Assembly: GCA_030837825.1 (NCBI GenBank)
Contig: JAUQYB010000032.1
Span: forward strand, 1-28,015
Direction of reading: 5' to 3'
Length of the DNA stretch: 28,015 nt
DNA from: Albidovulum sp.
GTDB lineage: Bacteria; Pseudomonadota; Alphaproteobacteria; Rhodobacterales; Rhodobacteraceae
Numbering within the stretch: the first letter of the stretch is position 1; each line of letters starts with the position of its first letter. The notes under the pieces are model-generated. The model had not been told where the DNA came from, did not search any database, and was given only the letters and a program-made list of their open reading frames with translations. Below, one piece after another: positions 1-8,452 of the stretch. The position numbers and the translations under genes were made by a program.

Positions 1-48
1 ATGCGGATTCTCGTCGGCGATCTTCTGGATGAGTTCGGACCGGATCAT
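1..48 (-). CDS. ihfB: Integration host factor subunit beta, N-terminal 16 codons (cut by window start)
   Basis: The minus-strand reading from the ATG at 46-48 gives MIRSELIQKIADENPH, the characteristic start of IHF-beta (HimD). The gene runs off the left edge, so only the first helix of the HU/IHF fold is present. IHF-beta pairs with IHF-alpha to bend DNA at specific sites in the nucleoid. A purine-rich GGGGGGCTCCGA lies directly upstream as a possible ribosome binding site. The gene follows rpsA in the same direction, the usual rpsA-ihfB order in proteobacteria, but a terminator and about 290 nt separate them, so it probably has its own promoter. The identification rests on 16 residues plus synteny. 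Confidence 0.85.
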   Translation of the reverse strand, partial: MIRSELIQKIADENPH

Positions 49-98
49 TCGGAGCCCCCCTGTGCGTGCCGTCCCCGGATGACGACCGCTTTCTTGTG

Positions 99-117
99 TG
101 CGCCGACTATAGGCGCA
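99..117 (-). promoter_or_regulatory. Candidate ihfB promoter -10 inside an inverted repeat
   Basis: On the minus strand TATAGT (positions 111-106) is a good -10 hexamer about 60 nt ahead of the ihfB ATG. It lies between the arms of a 6-bp inverted repeat, TGCGCC (99-104) and GGCGCA (112-117). No convincing -35 is visible 16-18 nt further up. The rest of the gap from 118 to 290 shows nothing I can name. Confidence 0.4.
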
Positions 118-283
118 ATCGGCCCGGCGAGAAACAGGAAAGCCATTGGAAAGGCAACGAATTCCGGGTGACAGCACGGATTCCGGAACCACCTTTGCAC
201 GCTTCGGGCGACACTGCGGCGCAGCATCCGGCACCGTCGTGGCCTTGGAGCCCCCGCACCGCGATCCCGTCGGGGCCGATTCG

Positions 284-317
284 GCAAACGCAAACGGCCC
301 CGCCTGGGCGGGGCCGT
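284..317 (-). terminator. Intrinsic terminator after rpsA
   Basis: A perfect 11-bp GC-rich inverted repeat, ACGGCCCCGCC (294-304) and GGCGGGGCCGT (307-317), starts 21 nt past the rpsA stop. On the minus strand it is followed by TTTGCGTTTG, a broken T-tract. The very strong stem compensates for the interrupted T-run. It separates rpsA from ihfB. Confidence 0.75.
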
Positions 318-338
318 GCGATGCCGTGTCGGGTGGCC

Positions 339-2021
339 TCAGCGGTTGGTGCCCTTGAGCGCGGCGCCGAGGATGTCGCCGAGCGAGGCGCCCGAGTCGG
401 ACGAGCCGTACTGCTCCACGGCTTCCTTCTCTTCGGCGATCTCGCGCGCCTTGATCGACAGGCCCAGCTTGCGGGTCTTCGAATCGACGTTGGTCACGCG
501 CACGTCCACATGGTCACCCACCTGGAACCGCTCGGGCCGCTGGTCGGCCCGGTCGCGGGCGAGGTCGGAGCGGCGGATGAAGCTCTTCATGCCGTTGTAG
601 TCGACCTCGATGCCGCCGTCCTCGATCGCCGTCACGGTCACGGTGATGACCGAGCCGCGCTTCACGCCGTCGACCGCATCCGAGAAGGTGTCGGCGTCGA
701 GCCCCTTGATCGAGAGCGAGATACGCTCCTTCTCGACATCGACCTCGGTGACGACGGCCTTGACCACGTCGCCCTTGCGGTAGGACTGGATCGCTTCTTC
801 GCCGCGCTTGTCCCAGCTCAGGTCCGAGAGGTGCACCATGCCGTCGATGTCGTTGTCGAGGCCGACGAACAGACCGAACTCGGTGATGTTCTTGACCTCG
901 CCCTCGATGACGGTGCCGACCGGGTGGGTCTCGGCGAAGACCTCCCACGGGTTGCGCATCGTCTGCTTGAGGCCCAGCGACACGCGGCGCTTGGACTGGT
1001 CGATCTCCAGCACCATGACGTCGACTTCCTGGCTGGTCGAGACGATCTTGCCGGGATGGACGTTCTTCTTGGTCCAGGACATTTCCGAAACGTGGACCAG
1101 ACCCTCGACCCCCGGCTCCAGCTCCACGAAGGCGCCGTAGTCGGTGATGTTGGTGACGCGGCCCTTGTGGACCGAGCCGAGCGGGAACTTCGCCTCGACC
1201 GAATCCCACGGGTCGGACTGAAGCTGCTTCATGCCGAGCGAGATGCGGTGGGTTTCCTTGTTGATCTTGATCACCTGGACCTTCACGGTCTCGCCGATGT
1301 TCAGGATTTCCGAAGGATGGTTCACGCGGCGCCACGCCATGTCGGTGACGTGCAGCAGGCCGTCGACACCGCCAAGGTCAACGAAGGCACCGTATTCGGT
1401 GATGTTCTTGACCACGCCGTCGACCACCTGGCCCTCGTAGAGGTTGCCGATGACCTCGGCGCGCTGTTCGGCGCGGGATTCCTCGAGGATGGCGCGGCGC
1501 GACACCACGATGTTGCCGCGGCGGCGATCCATCTTGAGGATCTGGAACGGCTGCTTGAGGCCCATGAGCGGGCCGGCGTCGCGCACCGGACGCACATCGA
1601 CCTGGCTGCCCGGCAGGAAGGCCACGGCGCCGCCGAGATCGACGGTGAAGCCGCCCTTGACGCGGCCGAAGATGGCGCCGTCGACGCGCTCTTCGCTGGC
1701 ATAGGCCTTTTCGAGGCGATCCCAGGCCTCTTCGCGCCGCGCCTTCTCGCGCGACAGCACGGCCTCGCCACGAACGTTCTCGACCCGGTCGAGATAGACC
1801 TCGACCTCGTCACCGACCGAGATGTCGGGCGTCTCGCCGGGATTTGCGAATTCCTTAAGGTCGACGCGGCCTTCCATCTTGTAGCCGACGTCGATGATGG
1901 CCTGGCCCGCCTCGATGGCGATGACCTTGCCCTTGACGACAGACCCTTCGTCGGGCGTGTCGATTTCGAAGCTTTCCTTGAGGAGGGCTTCGAATTCCTC
2001 CATCGTGGCTTTAGCGCACAT
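339..2021 (-). CDS. rpsA: 30S ribosomal protein S1
   Basis: The 560-residue protein holds six tandem S1 (OB-fold) RNA-binding domains, roughly at residues 25-90, 108-172, 195-263, 280-350, 367-437 and 454-520. The middle repeats carry the repeated NITEYGAFV/NITDYGAFV/NITEFGLFV cores. S1 on the 30S subunit unfolds mRNA and helps initiation. The start MCAKATMEEF is the usual one in Rhodobacteraceae, and AAGGAAAC lies about 10 nt upstream. The C-terminus (EKEAVEQYGSSDSGASLGDI) is a conserved alphaproteobacterial tail. Length is normal. It lies 113 nt downstream of cmk in the same direction, the classic cmk-rpsA-ihfB order, and has its own strong terminator. Confidence 0.98.
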   Translation of the reverse strand: MCAKATMEEFEALLKESFEIDTPDEGSVVKGKVIAIEAGQAIIDVGYKMEGRVDLKEFANPGETPDISVGDEVEVYLDRVENVRGEAVLSREKARREEAWDRLEKAYASEERVDGAIFGRVKGGFTVDLGGAVAFLPGSQVDVRPVRDAGPLMGLKQPFQILKMDRRRGNIVVSRRAILEESRAEQRAEVIGNLYEGQVVDGVVKNITEYGAFVDLGGVDGLLHVTDMAWRRVNHPSEILNIGETVKVQVIKINKETHRISLGMKQLQSDPWDSVEAKFPLGSVHKGRVTNITDYGAFVELEPGVEGLVHVSEMSWTKKNVHPGKIVSTSQEVDVMVLEIDQSKRRVSLGLKQTMRNPWEVFAETHPVGTVIEGEVKNITEFGLFVGLDNDIDGMVHLSDLSWDKRGEEAIQSYRKGDVVKAVVTEVDVEKERISLSIKGLDADTFSDAVDGVKRGSVITVTVTAIEDGGIEVDYNGMKSFIRRSDLARDRADQRPERFQVGDHVDVRVTNVDSKTRKLGLSIKAREIAEEKEAVEQYGSSDSGASLGDILGAALKGTNR

Positions 2022-2118
2022 GCGTTTTCAGTTTCCTTTTCACGGTGTTTCACAGGCCATGCGGTTGGCTCCGCCGGTCTTTCGTTGCACGCCCATCCGG
2101 CCATTGCCCCGGACAACG

Positions 2119-2146
2119 ACAAAGGGCCGGTGCTTCACGCCCGACC
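2119..2146 (-). terminator. Weak terminator-like hairpin overlapping the cmk stop
   Basis: On the minus strand GGTCGGGC-GTGAA-GC(A)CCGGCC can fold with one bulge and one G-T pair, followed by CTTTGTCGTTG. The cmk stop codon TGA (2135-2137) lies in the loop. The stem is imperfect and the T-run short, so it may only attenuate read-through into rpsA. No clear rpsA promoter was recognised in 2022-2118. Confidence 0.35.
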
Positions 2147-2731
2147 CTGCCCGATCCGTTGTTCTATGGCTGCGATCGCCTTATGGACGGCCGCCTCTAT
2201 AGTCAGTTCCGTCGTGTCAAGCAAGAGCGCATCGGCCGCCGGCCTGAGCGGCGCGGTCGCCCGCTCCGCATCCCGTCGGTCGCGTTCAATGACCTCGGCC
2301 AGAACCTGCGCCTCGTCGCCGCCCACTTCCAGCCAGCGGCGATAGGCGCGGACCTCGGGGCTGGCGGTGACGTAGAGCTTCACCTCCGCCTCTGGGCAGA
2401 TCACGGTGCCGATGTCGCGGCCGTCCAGAACCGCGCCCCCCTCGCGCCGGGCGAAGCGGCGCTGGAAGTCGAGAAGTGCGGCGCGCACCTCGGGGATGAC
2501 CGCGACGCGGCTCGCGGCCTGCCCGGCCGCGAGTGTCCTGAGGTCGCCGCGCCCCAGATCGGCCTCGGTCAGGCCCCGCGCCGCCGCCACCGGATCGCCG
2601 GCCTTGGCGCCCACCGCGCGATAGAGAAGCCCGGTGTCGAGATGGGCAAACCCAAACCGCTCTGCCACGGCGCGCGAGATCGTCCCCTTCCCCGCCGCCG
2701 CCGGCCCGTCGATCGCCACCGTGAAGATCAC
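2135..2731 (-). CDS. cmk: Cytidylate kinase
   Basis: This 198-residue protein transfers phosphate from ATP to CMP or dCMP, supplying nucleotide precursors in the cytosol. The P-loop is GPAAAGKGT at residues 9-17. [11 protein letters not shown] follows as the NMP-binding segment, then [10 protein letters not shown] and the [14 protein letters not shown] lid/arginine region, all typical of bacterial Cmk. It is slightly shorter than the roughly 220 residues of the E. coli enzyme, as is common in alphaproteobacteria. Its ATG overlaps the stop of aroA by 4 nt (ATGA), so the two are translationally coupled. rpsA follows downstream. Confidence 0.96.
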   Translation of the reverse strand: MIFTVAIDGPAAAGKGTISRAVAERFGFAHLDTGLLYRAVGAKAGDPVAAARGLTEADLGRGDLRTLAAGQAASRVAVIPEVRAALLDFQRRFARREGGAVLDGRDIGTVICPEAEVKLYVTASPEVRAYRRWLEVGGDEAQVLAEVIERDRRDAERATAPLRPAADALLLDTTELTIEAAVHKAIAAIEQRIGQGRA

Positions 2732-4077
2732 GGCGCCGTCCGCGCGATGTCGGCGCCGAGCCCCGCCATAAGCCGCTCGAAGACCGGGAACGAGGTGGCA
2801 ATCGGGCTGCCGTCGTCGACCGTGACGGGCCGCTGCGATGCCAGGCCGAGCACGAGGAAGCTCATGGCGATCCGGTGGTCGAGGTGGGTGCGGCAGGTCG
2901 CGCCCCCGGGAACGCCGCCCGGCCCCATCCCGTGAACGATCAGCACGTCCTCCTCCTCCTCGACGCGCACACCGCAGGCCTCCAGCCCGCGCGCCATCGC
3001 GTCGATCCGGTCGCTCTCCTTGACCCGCAGTTCCCGGACGCCACGCATCACGGTCGTTCCCTCGGCAAAGGCGGCGACGACGGACAGGACCGGATATTCG
3101 TCGATCATGCTGGCGGCCCGTTCCTCCGGCACCTCGATCCCCTTCAGGCTAGATGCCCGGACCCTGAGATCGGCCACCGGCTCGCCCCCCTCTTCGCGCG
3201 GGTTCTGGAACGCGATGTCGGCGCCCATCTCGACGAGCGTGAGGTAAAGCCCGTTGCGCGTCGGGTTCTGGCTGACGCCCGGCACGAGGATGTCCGAGCC
3301 TTCGACGATCAGCGCGGCTGAGACCGGGAAGGCGGCGGAGGACGGGTCGCGCGGCACCGCCACGGTCTGCGGGCGCAACTCCGGCTGGCCGGTCAGGATG
3401 ATGACACGCCCCTCCGGCCCGTCCTCCACCGCCAGCTCCGCCCCGAACCCGCGCAGCATCCGTTCGGAATGGTCGCGCGTCGGCTCCCTCTCGATCACCA
3501 CGGTCTGGCCGGGGGCGTTCAGCCCCGCCAGCAGCACCGCCGACTTCACCTGCGCCGAGGGCACCGGCACGGTGTAGCGCACGGGCACCGGATCGGCCGC
3601 CCCGACGAGGGTCATCGGCAGCCGCCCGCCGCTGCGCCCCCAGGCCCGCGCGCCGAAAAGCGCGAGCGGATCGGTCACCCGCCCCATCGGCCGCTTCCGC
3701 AACGACGCGTCGCCCGTGAATGTCGCGGTGATCGGGCTCGTCGCCATGCAGCCCATGATGAGCCTGACGCCGGTCCCTGAATTGCCGCAGTCGATCACAT
3801 CGGCCGGCTCGGAAAAGCCCCCGACACCCACGCCATGCACAGACCAGCTCCCCGGCCCATGCTGGATCACCTCGGCCCCGAAGGCGCGCATCGCGCTGGC
3901 GGTATCGAGCACGTCCTGCCCCTCGAGAAGGCCGGTGACCTTCGTCTCGCCCACCGCGAGCGCGCCGAGGATCAGCGCCCGGTGGCTGATCGACTTGTCG
4001 CCCGGCACCTCGGCGCGGCCCGTCAGCGGCCCGGACCGGGTGGCAGTCATCGCAATGGGCTCCCCGTGGCCGGACAT
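2728..4077 (-). CDS. aroA: 3-phosphoshikimate 1-carboxyvinyltransferase (EPSP synthase, class II type)
   Basis: This enzyme joins phosphoenolpyruvate to shikimate-3-phosphate, the sixth step of the shikimate pathway, in the cytosol. The start at 4077 ([10 protein letters not shown]) is chosen because GAGGGAG lies just upstream; an in-frame ATG at 4095 would add six residues. Seen motifs: [11 protein letters not shown] (residues 24-34), [57 protein letters not shown] and [10 protein letters not shown]. These resemble the class II enzyme of Agrobacterium CP4 more than E. coli AroA. The phosphoenolpyruvate-site loop reads GNSGTGVR with Gly101 where CP4 has the alanine linked to glyphosate insensitivity. 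The length of 449 residues is normal. It is coupled to cmk by ATGA. Confidence 0.97.
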   Translation of the reverse strand: MSGHGEPIAMTATRSGPLTGRAEVPGDKSISHRALILGALAVGETKVTGLLEGQDVLDTASAMRAFGAEVIQHGPGSWSVHGVGVGGFSEPADVIDCGNSGTGVRLIMGCMATSPITATFTGDASLRKRPMGRVTDPLALFGARAWGRSGGRLPMTLVGAADPVPVRYTVPVPSAQVKSAVLLAGLNAPGQTVVIEREPTRDHSERMLRGFGAELAVEDGPEGRVIILTGQPELRPQTVAVPRDPSSAAFPVSAALIVEGSDILVPGVSQNPTRNGLYLTLVEMGADIAFQNPREEGGEPVADLRVRASSLKGIEVPEERAASMIDEYPVLSVVAAFAEGTTVMRGVRELRVKESDRIDAMARGLEACGVRVEEEEDVLIVHGMGPGGVPGGATCRTHLDHRIAMSFLVLGLASQRPVTVDDGSPIATSFPVFERLMAGLGADIARTAP

Positions 4078-4157
4078 GATCGCTCCCTCTCGCAAAACCG
4101 CCCCGCTGATAGCGCAGCCCCCGGGTCCGGTCCATGCCCCCGCCGCTTCTTCGTTGC

Positions 4158-4178
4158 GAAAATACCCCCGCCGGAGGC
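4158..4178 (-). terminator. Terminator-like element after trmB (CCTCC-GGC-GGGGG-TATTTTCG)
   Basis: Nine nt past the trmB stop the minus strand reads GCCTCCGGCGGGGGTATTTTC. CCTCC (4173-4177) pairs with GGGGG (4165-4169, one G-T pair) around a GGC loop, followed by TATTTTCG. From memory, near-identical GCCTCCGGCGGG-TATTT strings are frequent at gene ends in Rhodobacteraceae genomes. The rest of the 109-nt gap to aroA shows only the aroA ribosome binding site. Confidence 0.55.
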
Positions 4179-4186
4179 TTCTGCGG

Positions 4187-4888
4187 TCAGAGCCTGCGGA
4201 ACGTCAGGTAATGGGGCACCCGACCCTCGCGCAGCGCCTTCTGCTCGTAGCGGGTGGAAAGCCAGTCGTCCCAGGGCACGCCGCCTTCGCTCACCAGCGC
4301 GAAGCCGGCCGCCGGCACCTCCTCCAGCGTCTGGCGCACGTAGTCGGGAATGTCGGTCGCAACCCGCAGTTCCGCCCCCGGCCGCAGCGCGCGCGCCAGC
4401 GGCAGCAGGTGTTCGGGCGTCACGAAGCGCCGGCGGTGGTGGCGGCGCTTCGGCCAGGGGTCGGGATAGTTGAGAAACGCCTTCGCGACCGATCCCGCCG
4501 GCAGCACCTCCATCAGGTCGCGCACGTCGCCGGGATGCACCGCAAGGTTCGTCACCCCCGCGGCACGGATCTTGCCCAGAAGCATGGCAACCCCGTTGAT
4601 GAAGGGCTCGGCGCCGATGATGCCCACCTCCGGATAGCGCGCCGCCATGTGAACCAGATGCTCGCCCCCGCCAAAGCCGATCTCCAGCCAGAGCGGCCGG
4701 GCGTCGCCGAAGATCGTGGCCGGGTCGATCGGGCGGCGCCCGGGATTGTCGGCCGGGGTGATGCCAGCGGGCCGCAGCGCGCCGAGATCTTCGGCCAGAT
4801 AGCTCTTCTGGCTCTTGCGCAGCGTCTTGCCGTGGATGCGGCCGTAGAAATTGCGCCATTCGGGCCGGGGGCTCGTCTCGTCGGTCAT
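4187..4888 (-). CDS. trmB: tRNA (guanine-N7-)-methyltransferase
   Basis: TrmB makes m7G at position 46 of the tRNA variable loop using S-adenosylmethionine. The 233-residue protein is a single Rossmann methyltransferase domain. The SAM site is [10 protein letters not shown] (about residues 68-77), then IGAEPF at the second strand. The family signature [16 protein letters not shown] (140-155) contains the catalytic aspartate and basic tRNA-binding residues. LSTRYEQKA near the C-terminus is the conserved T-x-Y-E substrate motif. Length and start are normal for bacterial TrmB. It lies two genes downstream of metK, which makes its cofactor. Confidence 0.96.
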   Translation of the reverse strand: MTDETSPRPEWRNFYGRIHGKTLRKSQKSYLAEDLGALRPAGITPADNPGRRPIDPATIFGDARPLWLEIGFGGGEHLVHMAARYPEVGIIGAEPFINGVAMLLGKIRAAGVTNLAVHPGDVRDLMEVLPAGSVAKAFLNYPDPWPKRRHHRRRFVTPEHLLPLARALRPGAELRVATDIPDYVRQTLEEVPAAGFALVSEGGVPWDDWLSTRYEQKALREGRVPHYLTFRRL

Positions 4889-4924
4889 CGGATTCCTGGC
4901 TCGCCTGATCCCCGGGCGTCTAGC

Positions 4925-4940
4925 CGGGCGGTTTCGCCCG
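4925..4940 (-). terminator. Short GC hairpin between the ClpP-like gene and trmB
   Basis: CGGGCG (4925-4930) and CGCCCG (4935-4940) enclose a 4-nt loop in the 80-nt gap. No T-run follows on the minus strand, so termination is uncertain. It could be a pause or mRNA-stabilising hairpin. Nothing else was recognised in 4889-4968. Confidence 0.3.
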
Positions 4941-4968
4941 CGTCAAGCCCGGCGCCCGCAGGTCGCGG

Positions 4969-5604
4969 TCACGGCCGCAGGACACCCGCCTTCTCGAGTT
5001 CCGCCCGGCCGGGATACCACATCGCGTCGCGCGGGGCGTGCATCTCGATCGCGAAGGCGGGATCGACCCCGCGCGAGACCACGAAGGAGATCGCCTCGTA
5101 GACTTCCGCCTGGGTGTCCTCGTAGATCCAGGCACCGAACTCGAAAGGCGTATCCCAGTGCTCTTCGACCTTGTTGCGTTCATAGTAGTTCTGGACGTCT
5201 TCGGCCGCCCACCAGCGGGAATGGAGACCGAGCCGCGACCCGCGGGTCATCGACCGCGCCTTGCCCCCCAGGAAGATCGTGACGCAGGAGGACGAGCATT
5301 CGCCGTCGACCTCGGTGTCGAGGTCGAAGTCGGTCACGATCCGCGACATGTCCTCGGCGGCCCAGATGCTGCCGCCGGCGCTGTTCAGCCTCAGCGTCGC
5401 CACACCGGGGTTCTTGCGCAAGGCCGCCTGCAATCCGTCGATATCGTCGGGTGTGATCTCGCCATCCTCGCCGACATGCTCGGTGTCGTAGACAAGCACC
5501 GCGCCCTCGGCGCGGAACTTCGACGCGAGGGATGCGTCCGCCTCGGCCGCGGCATCACCCGCGCCGAGAAGGGCGAAAAGCATCGACAGGATCAGCATCC
5601 GCAT
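4969..5604 (-). CDS. ClpP-fold periplasmic protein (COG3904-like), function unknown
   Basis: This 211-residue protein is probably exported. It begins MRMLILSMLFALLGAGDAAA, a typical signal peptide with likely cleavage near AAA/EAD. The body shows a crotonase/ClpP-like pattern: LRLNSAGGS (residues 72-79), then CSSSC (103-107) where ClpP has its nucleophilic serine, and RLGLHS with H128 as the candidate catalytic histidine. Bacterial COG3904-type proteins share these blocks but have no firm role; a periplasmic protease is possible, not shown. The ATG at 5604 is preferred over an in-frame GTG at 5610. It sits between metK and trmB in the same direction, 60 nt after metK, and may be co-transcribed with metK. 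Confidence 0.75.
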   Translation of the reverse strand: MRMLILSMLFALLGAGDAAAEADASLASKFRAEGAVLVYDTEHVGEDGEITPDDIDGLQAALRKNPGVATLRLNSAGGSIWAAEDMSRIVTDFDLDTEVDGECSSSCVTIFLGGKARSMTRGSRLGLHSRWWAAEDVQNYYERNKVEEHWDTPFEFGAWIYEDTQAEVYEAISFVVSRGVDPAFAIEMHAPRDAMWYPGRAELEKAGVLRP

Positions 5605-5664
5605 CGGCACACCGCTTGCTGCCGCCCGGCAGGAAATCCCGCGCCCCGGCGGGCGTCGGATGGA

Positions 5665-6831
5665 TCAGACCGCCTTCCTCAGCGCCTCGACCAGATCGGT
5701 CTTTTCCCAGCTGAAACCGCCATCCGCATCGGGCTTGCGGCCGAAATGGCCATAGGCGGCGGTGCGCTGGTAGATCGGGCGGTTGAGACCGAGATGGGTG
5801 CGGATGCCGCGCGGCGTCAGGTCCATGACCCGGCCCACCGCGGCCTCGATCGCCTCTTCGGCGACGGTGCCGGTTCCGTGGGTGTCGACGTAGATCGACA
5901 GCGGCCGGGCCACGCCGATCGCGTAGGAAAGCTGCAGCGTGCAGCGCCGGGCAAGGCCCGCGGCCACCACGTTCTTGGCCAGATAGCGCGCGGCATAGGC
6001 GGCCGAACGGTCGACCTTGGTCGGGTCCTTGCCGGAAAACGCGCCGCCGCCGTGCGGCGCGGCGCCGCCGTAGGTGTCGACGATGATCTTGCGCCCGGTC
6101 AGGCCGGCATCCCCGTCCGGCCCGCCGATGACGAACTTGCCGGTGGGGTTGACGTGCCACTCGGTCCTCGGGGTAAGCCAGCCCTCGGGCAGGACCTCGC
6201 GGATATAGGGCTCGGTGATGGCGCGCACGTCGGCCGAGGACAGTTCGGGGACAAGGTGCTGCGTCGAGAGCACCAGCGAGGTGACCTCGACCGGCTTGCC
6301 GCCCTCGTAGCGGATCGAGAGCTGCGACTTCGCGTCGGGGCCGAGCGCCGGCTCGCTATGGTTCTTGCGCACCTCGGCGAGGCGGCGGAGGATCGCGTGG
6401 GCGTAGAGGATCGGCGCCGGCATCAGCTCAGGCGTCTCGTCCACGGCATAGCCGAACATGATCCCCTGGTCGCCCGCTCCCTCGTCCTTCTCGCCGCTGG
6501 CGTCGACGCCCTGGGCGATGTCGGCCGACTGCGCGTGCAGGTAGCTGTTGACCTTCAGGTTGGCCCAGTGGAAGCCCTCCTGCTCGTAGCCGATGTCCTT
6601 GACGCAGGCGCGGACGATCTCCTCGACGCGCTGGATGACGGCGCCGGGGCCGCGCACCTCGCCGCCGACGACGACGCGGTCGGTCGTGGCGAAGGTCTCG
6701 CAGGCGACGCGCGAATGGGGATCCTCGGTCAGGAAGGCATCGAGAACGGCATCGGAAATGCGGTCGCACACCTTGTCGGGGTGCCCTTCCGAAACGCTTT
6801 CGGAAGTGAATGTATAGTTCAGACGGGCCAT
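5665..6831 (-). CDS. metK: S-adenosylmethionine synthetase
   Basis: MetK makes SAM from methionine and ATP in the cytosol as a tetramer. The 388-residue protein has the three-domain layout of the family: the N-terminal ATP/Mg motif [15 protein letters not shown], the signature [12 protein letters not shown] in the middle, and the P-loop-like [19 protein letters not shown] toward the C-terminus. The start [20 protein letters not shown] is fixed by homology, and GGAG lies 8 nt upstream. That ribosome binding site is part of a SAM/SAH riboswitch, so translation should fall when SAM is high. Genes for a ClpP-like protein and the SAM-dependent TrmB follow; lnt lies upstream. Confidence 0.98.
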   Translation of the reverse strand: MARLNYTFTSESVSEGHPDKVCDRISDAVLDAFLTEDPHSRVACETFATTDRVVVGGEVRGPGAVIQRVEEIVRACVKDIGYEQEGFHWANLKVNSYLHAQSADIAQGVDASGEKDEGAGDQGIMFGYAVDETPELMPAPILYAHAILRRLAEVRKNHSEPALGPDAKSQLSIRYEGGKPVEVTSLVLSTQHLVPELSSADVRAITEPYIREVLPEGWLTPRTEWHVNPTGKFVIGGPDGDAGLTGRKIIVDTYGGAAPHGGGAFSGKDPTKVDRSAAYAARYLAKNVVAAGLARRCTLQLSYAIGVARPLSIYVDTHGTGTVAEEAIEAAVGRVMDLTPRGIRTHLGLNRPIYQRTAAYGHFGRKPDADGGFSWEKTDLVEALRKAV

Positions 6832-6836
6832 GAAAA

Positions 6837-6883
6837 GCGCTCCATTGGGTTATCCCCGCCACGCCAGGAAGCCGTTGTGGCGG
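6837..6883 (-). promoter_or_regulatory. SAM/SAH riboswitch controlling metK translation
   Basis: The minus strand shows a perfect 7-bp stem, CCGCCAC (6883-6877) with GTGGCGG (6862-6856). It encloses the loop AACGGCTTCCTGGC. A linker ending CAATGGAGC (6847-6839) follows. The loop segment GCTTCC can pair with GGAGC to form an H-type pseudoknot that buries the GGAG Shine-Dalgarno (6843-6840), 8 nt before the metK ATG. The pieces CACAACGGCTTCCTGGCGTG and ATTGGAGC/AATGGAGC match the SAM/SAH class, known upstream of metK in Rhodobacterales. Ligand binding would sequester the ribosome site. A 5-bp hairpin at 6900-6917 lies further upstream, overlapping the lnt stop. Confidence 0.9.
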
Positions 6884-6917
6884 TTCGTCGACTGCCTAGC
6901 CGCGTGAGGCTGCGCGG

Positions 6918-8450
6918 TCAATGCGATTGTCGCCTGCGCGTGAGGCCAAGCGCCAATATCGCCACCGCGAGGGCGATTGTTGCCGGAAGGTCGCCCGTGC
7001 GGGCGTAGAGCGTGGGGGGAAGCGCCGGCGGCACGTCGCTATCGAACCAGCCTTCCGCCCCGAGGGGAAGCGATTGCCGCACGCGTCCCTTCGCGTCGAT
7101 CACCGCCGTCACACCGGTGTTGGCCGCGCGCAGGAGCGGCAAACCCTGTTCGACGGCCCGCAGCTTCGCCTGGGCGAGGTGCTGGTAGGGGCCGGCGGCC
7201 CGGCCGAACCAGCCATCGTTGGTGATCTGGAGAATCCAGTCGGCACGCTCCGGCGCCGCGTTCAGGTCCTGCGGAAACACCGCCTCGTAGCAGATCAGCG
7301 GCAGGACCTTCCCCGCGCGGCCGAGGTCGAGAACCCGCGCGCCGGGGCCGGCGGTGTAGCCGTAGCCTTCCTGCGCGGCGAAGGCGGCAAACCCGAACCG
7401 GGCGGCAAGCTCGGCCACCGGAACGTATTCCCCGAAGGGGACGAGGTGCCACTTGTCGTAGACCGGGCCGACCTTGCCGCTGCCGTCGACCACGGCGAGG
7501 CTGTTGAAATAGCGCGCACCTTCCGACCGCTGGATGCCGGTGGCGACGGGAACGCCCCGCGCCGCAACCGCCAGTTCGCCCTCGAAGAAGGGGCCGGACC
7601 GTTCGAGCAGGAACGGCACGGCGGTTTCCGGCCAGACGATGAGATCGAGCGGCTTTTCCGCGGGCTCGGCGCTGGCCAGCAGAAGGCGGTCGAGAAACAC
7701 CTGCCACATGTCGCCCTGCCACTTCAGCCGCTGATCGGCGTCAGGCTGGACAAGCCGCACGCGGATCGCCGGATCGCGCGCAGGCTCGGGCGCGGCAAGC
7801 CGGGCTGCGCCCGCGATCCAGACCATTCCGAGCGCCAGCACCGCCGCAGCGGCAAGGCCCGCGCGCATTGCAAGGCTGCGGCCGAGGAACGGCAGCGCCG
7901 CGGCCAGCGTGGTCAGCGCAGTCAGGCCGACGGGGCCGATCCAGGCCGCGGCCTGCATGACCGGCGTGCCGATCCAGATGTGACCGACCAGCGCCCAGGG
8001 GAAGCCGGTGAAGATGTAGCCGCGCAGGAGGTCCGTCGCGGCGAGGCCCAGCGCGAAGCCGAGCGCGCGCGTGCCCGAACCGCGGCCCAGCCCTGCGATC
8101 ACCGCGGCCAATGCCCAGAACAGCGCCATTCCGAAGGCCATGAGGAAAAGCGCGAAGGGCGCCATCCAGCCGTGGCGCGCGACGTCGATCAGGAAGGGCT
8201 CGACGATCCAGAAGAGCGCGGCCGCAAAATAGCCGGCACCCCCGATCCAGCCGAGCCAGATGCGCCGGGCGGCTCGCGCCTCGGCGGCGACCAGCGCCGT
8301 GAGAAGCCCGAGCGCGGGAAGGGCGACGGCCCAGAGGTTCCACGGCGCCTGGCCTGCGGCCACCGCGGCGCCAAGAAGCGCGGCAAGCGCAAGCCTCCGC
8401 GCGGGCGGGCGGGCCTGCGCCCCGAATGCAGCACGCAGGCCGAAGCGCAT
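6918..8450 (-). CDS. lnt: Apolipoprotein N-acyltransferase
   Basis: Lnt adds the third acyl chain to outer-membrane lipoproteins at the periplasmic face of the inner membrane. The 510-residue protein has about six to seven hydrophobic segments in residues 18-215, then a nitrilase-fold domain, then a last membrane segment near 487-503. The catalytic triad is visible: E275 in IVWPETAVPF, K333 in YDKWHLVPFGEY and C387 in LICYEAVFP. NDGWFG and HLAQAKLRAVE are also typical. Length is normal. It starts 2 nt after the corC-like stop and belongs to the phoH-ybeY-corC-lnt cluster, an order conserved across many proteobacteria. Confidence 0.97.
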   Translation of the reverse strand: MRFGLRAAFGAQARPPARRLALAALLGAAVAAGQAPWNLWAVALPALGLLTALVAAEARAARRIWLGWIGGAGYFAAALFWIVEPFLIDVARHGWMAPFALFLMAFGMALFWALAAVIAGLGRGSGTRALGFALGLAATDLLRGYIFTGFPWALVGHIWIGTPVMQAAAWIGPVGLTALTTLAAALPFLGRSLAMRAGLAAAAVLALGMVWIAGAARLAAPEPARDPAIRVRLVQPDADQRLKWQGDMWQVFLDRLLLASAEPAEKPLDLIVWPETAVPFLLERSGPFFEGELAVAARGVPVATGIQRSEGARYFNSLAVVDGSGKVGPVYDKWHLVPFGEYVPVAELAARFGFAAFAAQEGYGYTAGPGARVLDLGRAGKVLPLICYEAVFPQDLNAAPERADWILQITNDGWFGRAAGPYQHLAQAKLRAVEQGLPLLRAANTGVTAVIDAKGRVRQSLPLGAEGWFDSDVPPALPPTLYARTGDLPATIALAVAILALGLTRRRQSH

Positions 8451-8452
8451 GA

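Noticed and set aside
66..2345. Very long plus-strand open frame opposite rpsA and cmk
   Set aside because: Antisense shadow in GC-rich DNA. It has no family resemblance, while the opposite strand encodes clear RpsA and Cmk.
6900..6917. Hairpin CCGCG/CGCGG overlapping the lnt stop as a terminator
   Set aside because: Only 5 bp with an 8-nt loop and no T-run. Mentioned with the riboswitch but not supported as a separate terminator.
5038..7008. Long plus-strand frame opposite metK and the ClpP-like gene
   Set aside because: Shadow of real minus-strand genes; rich in His/Asp/Val/Arg as expected from antisense of GC-biased codons.
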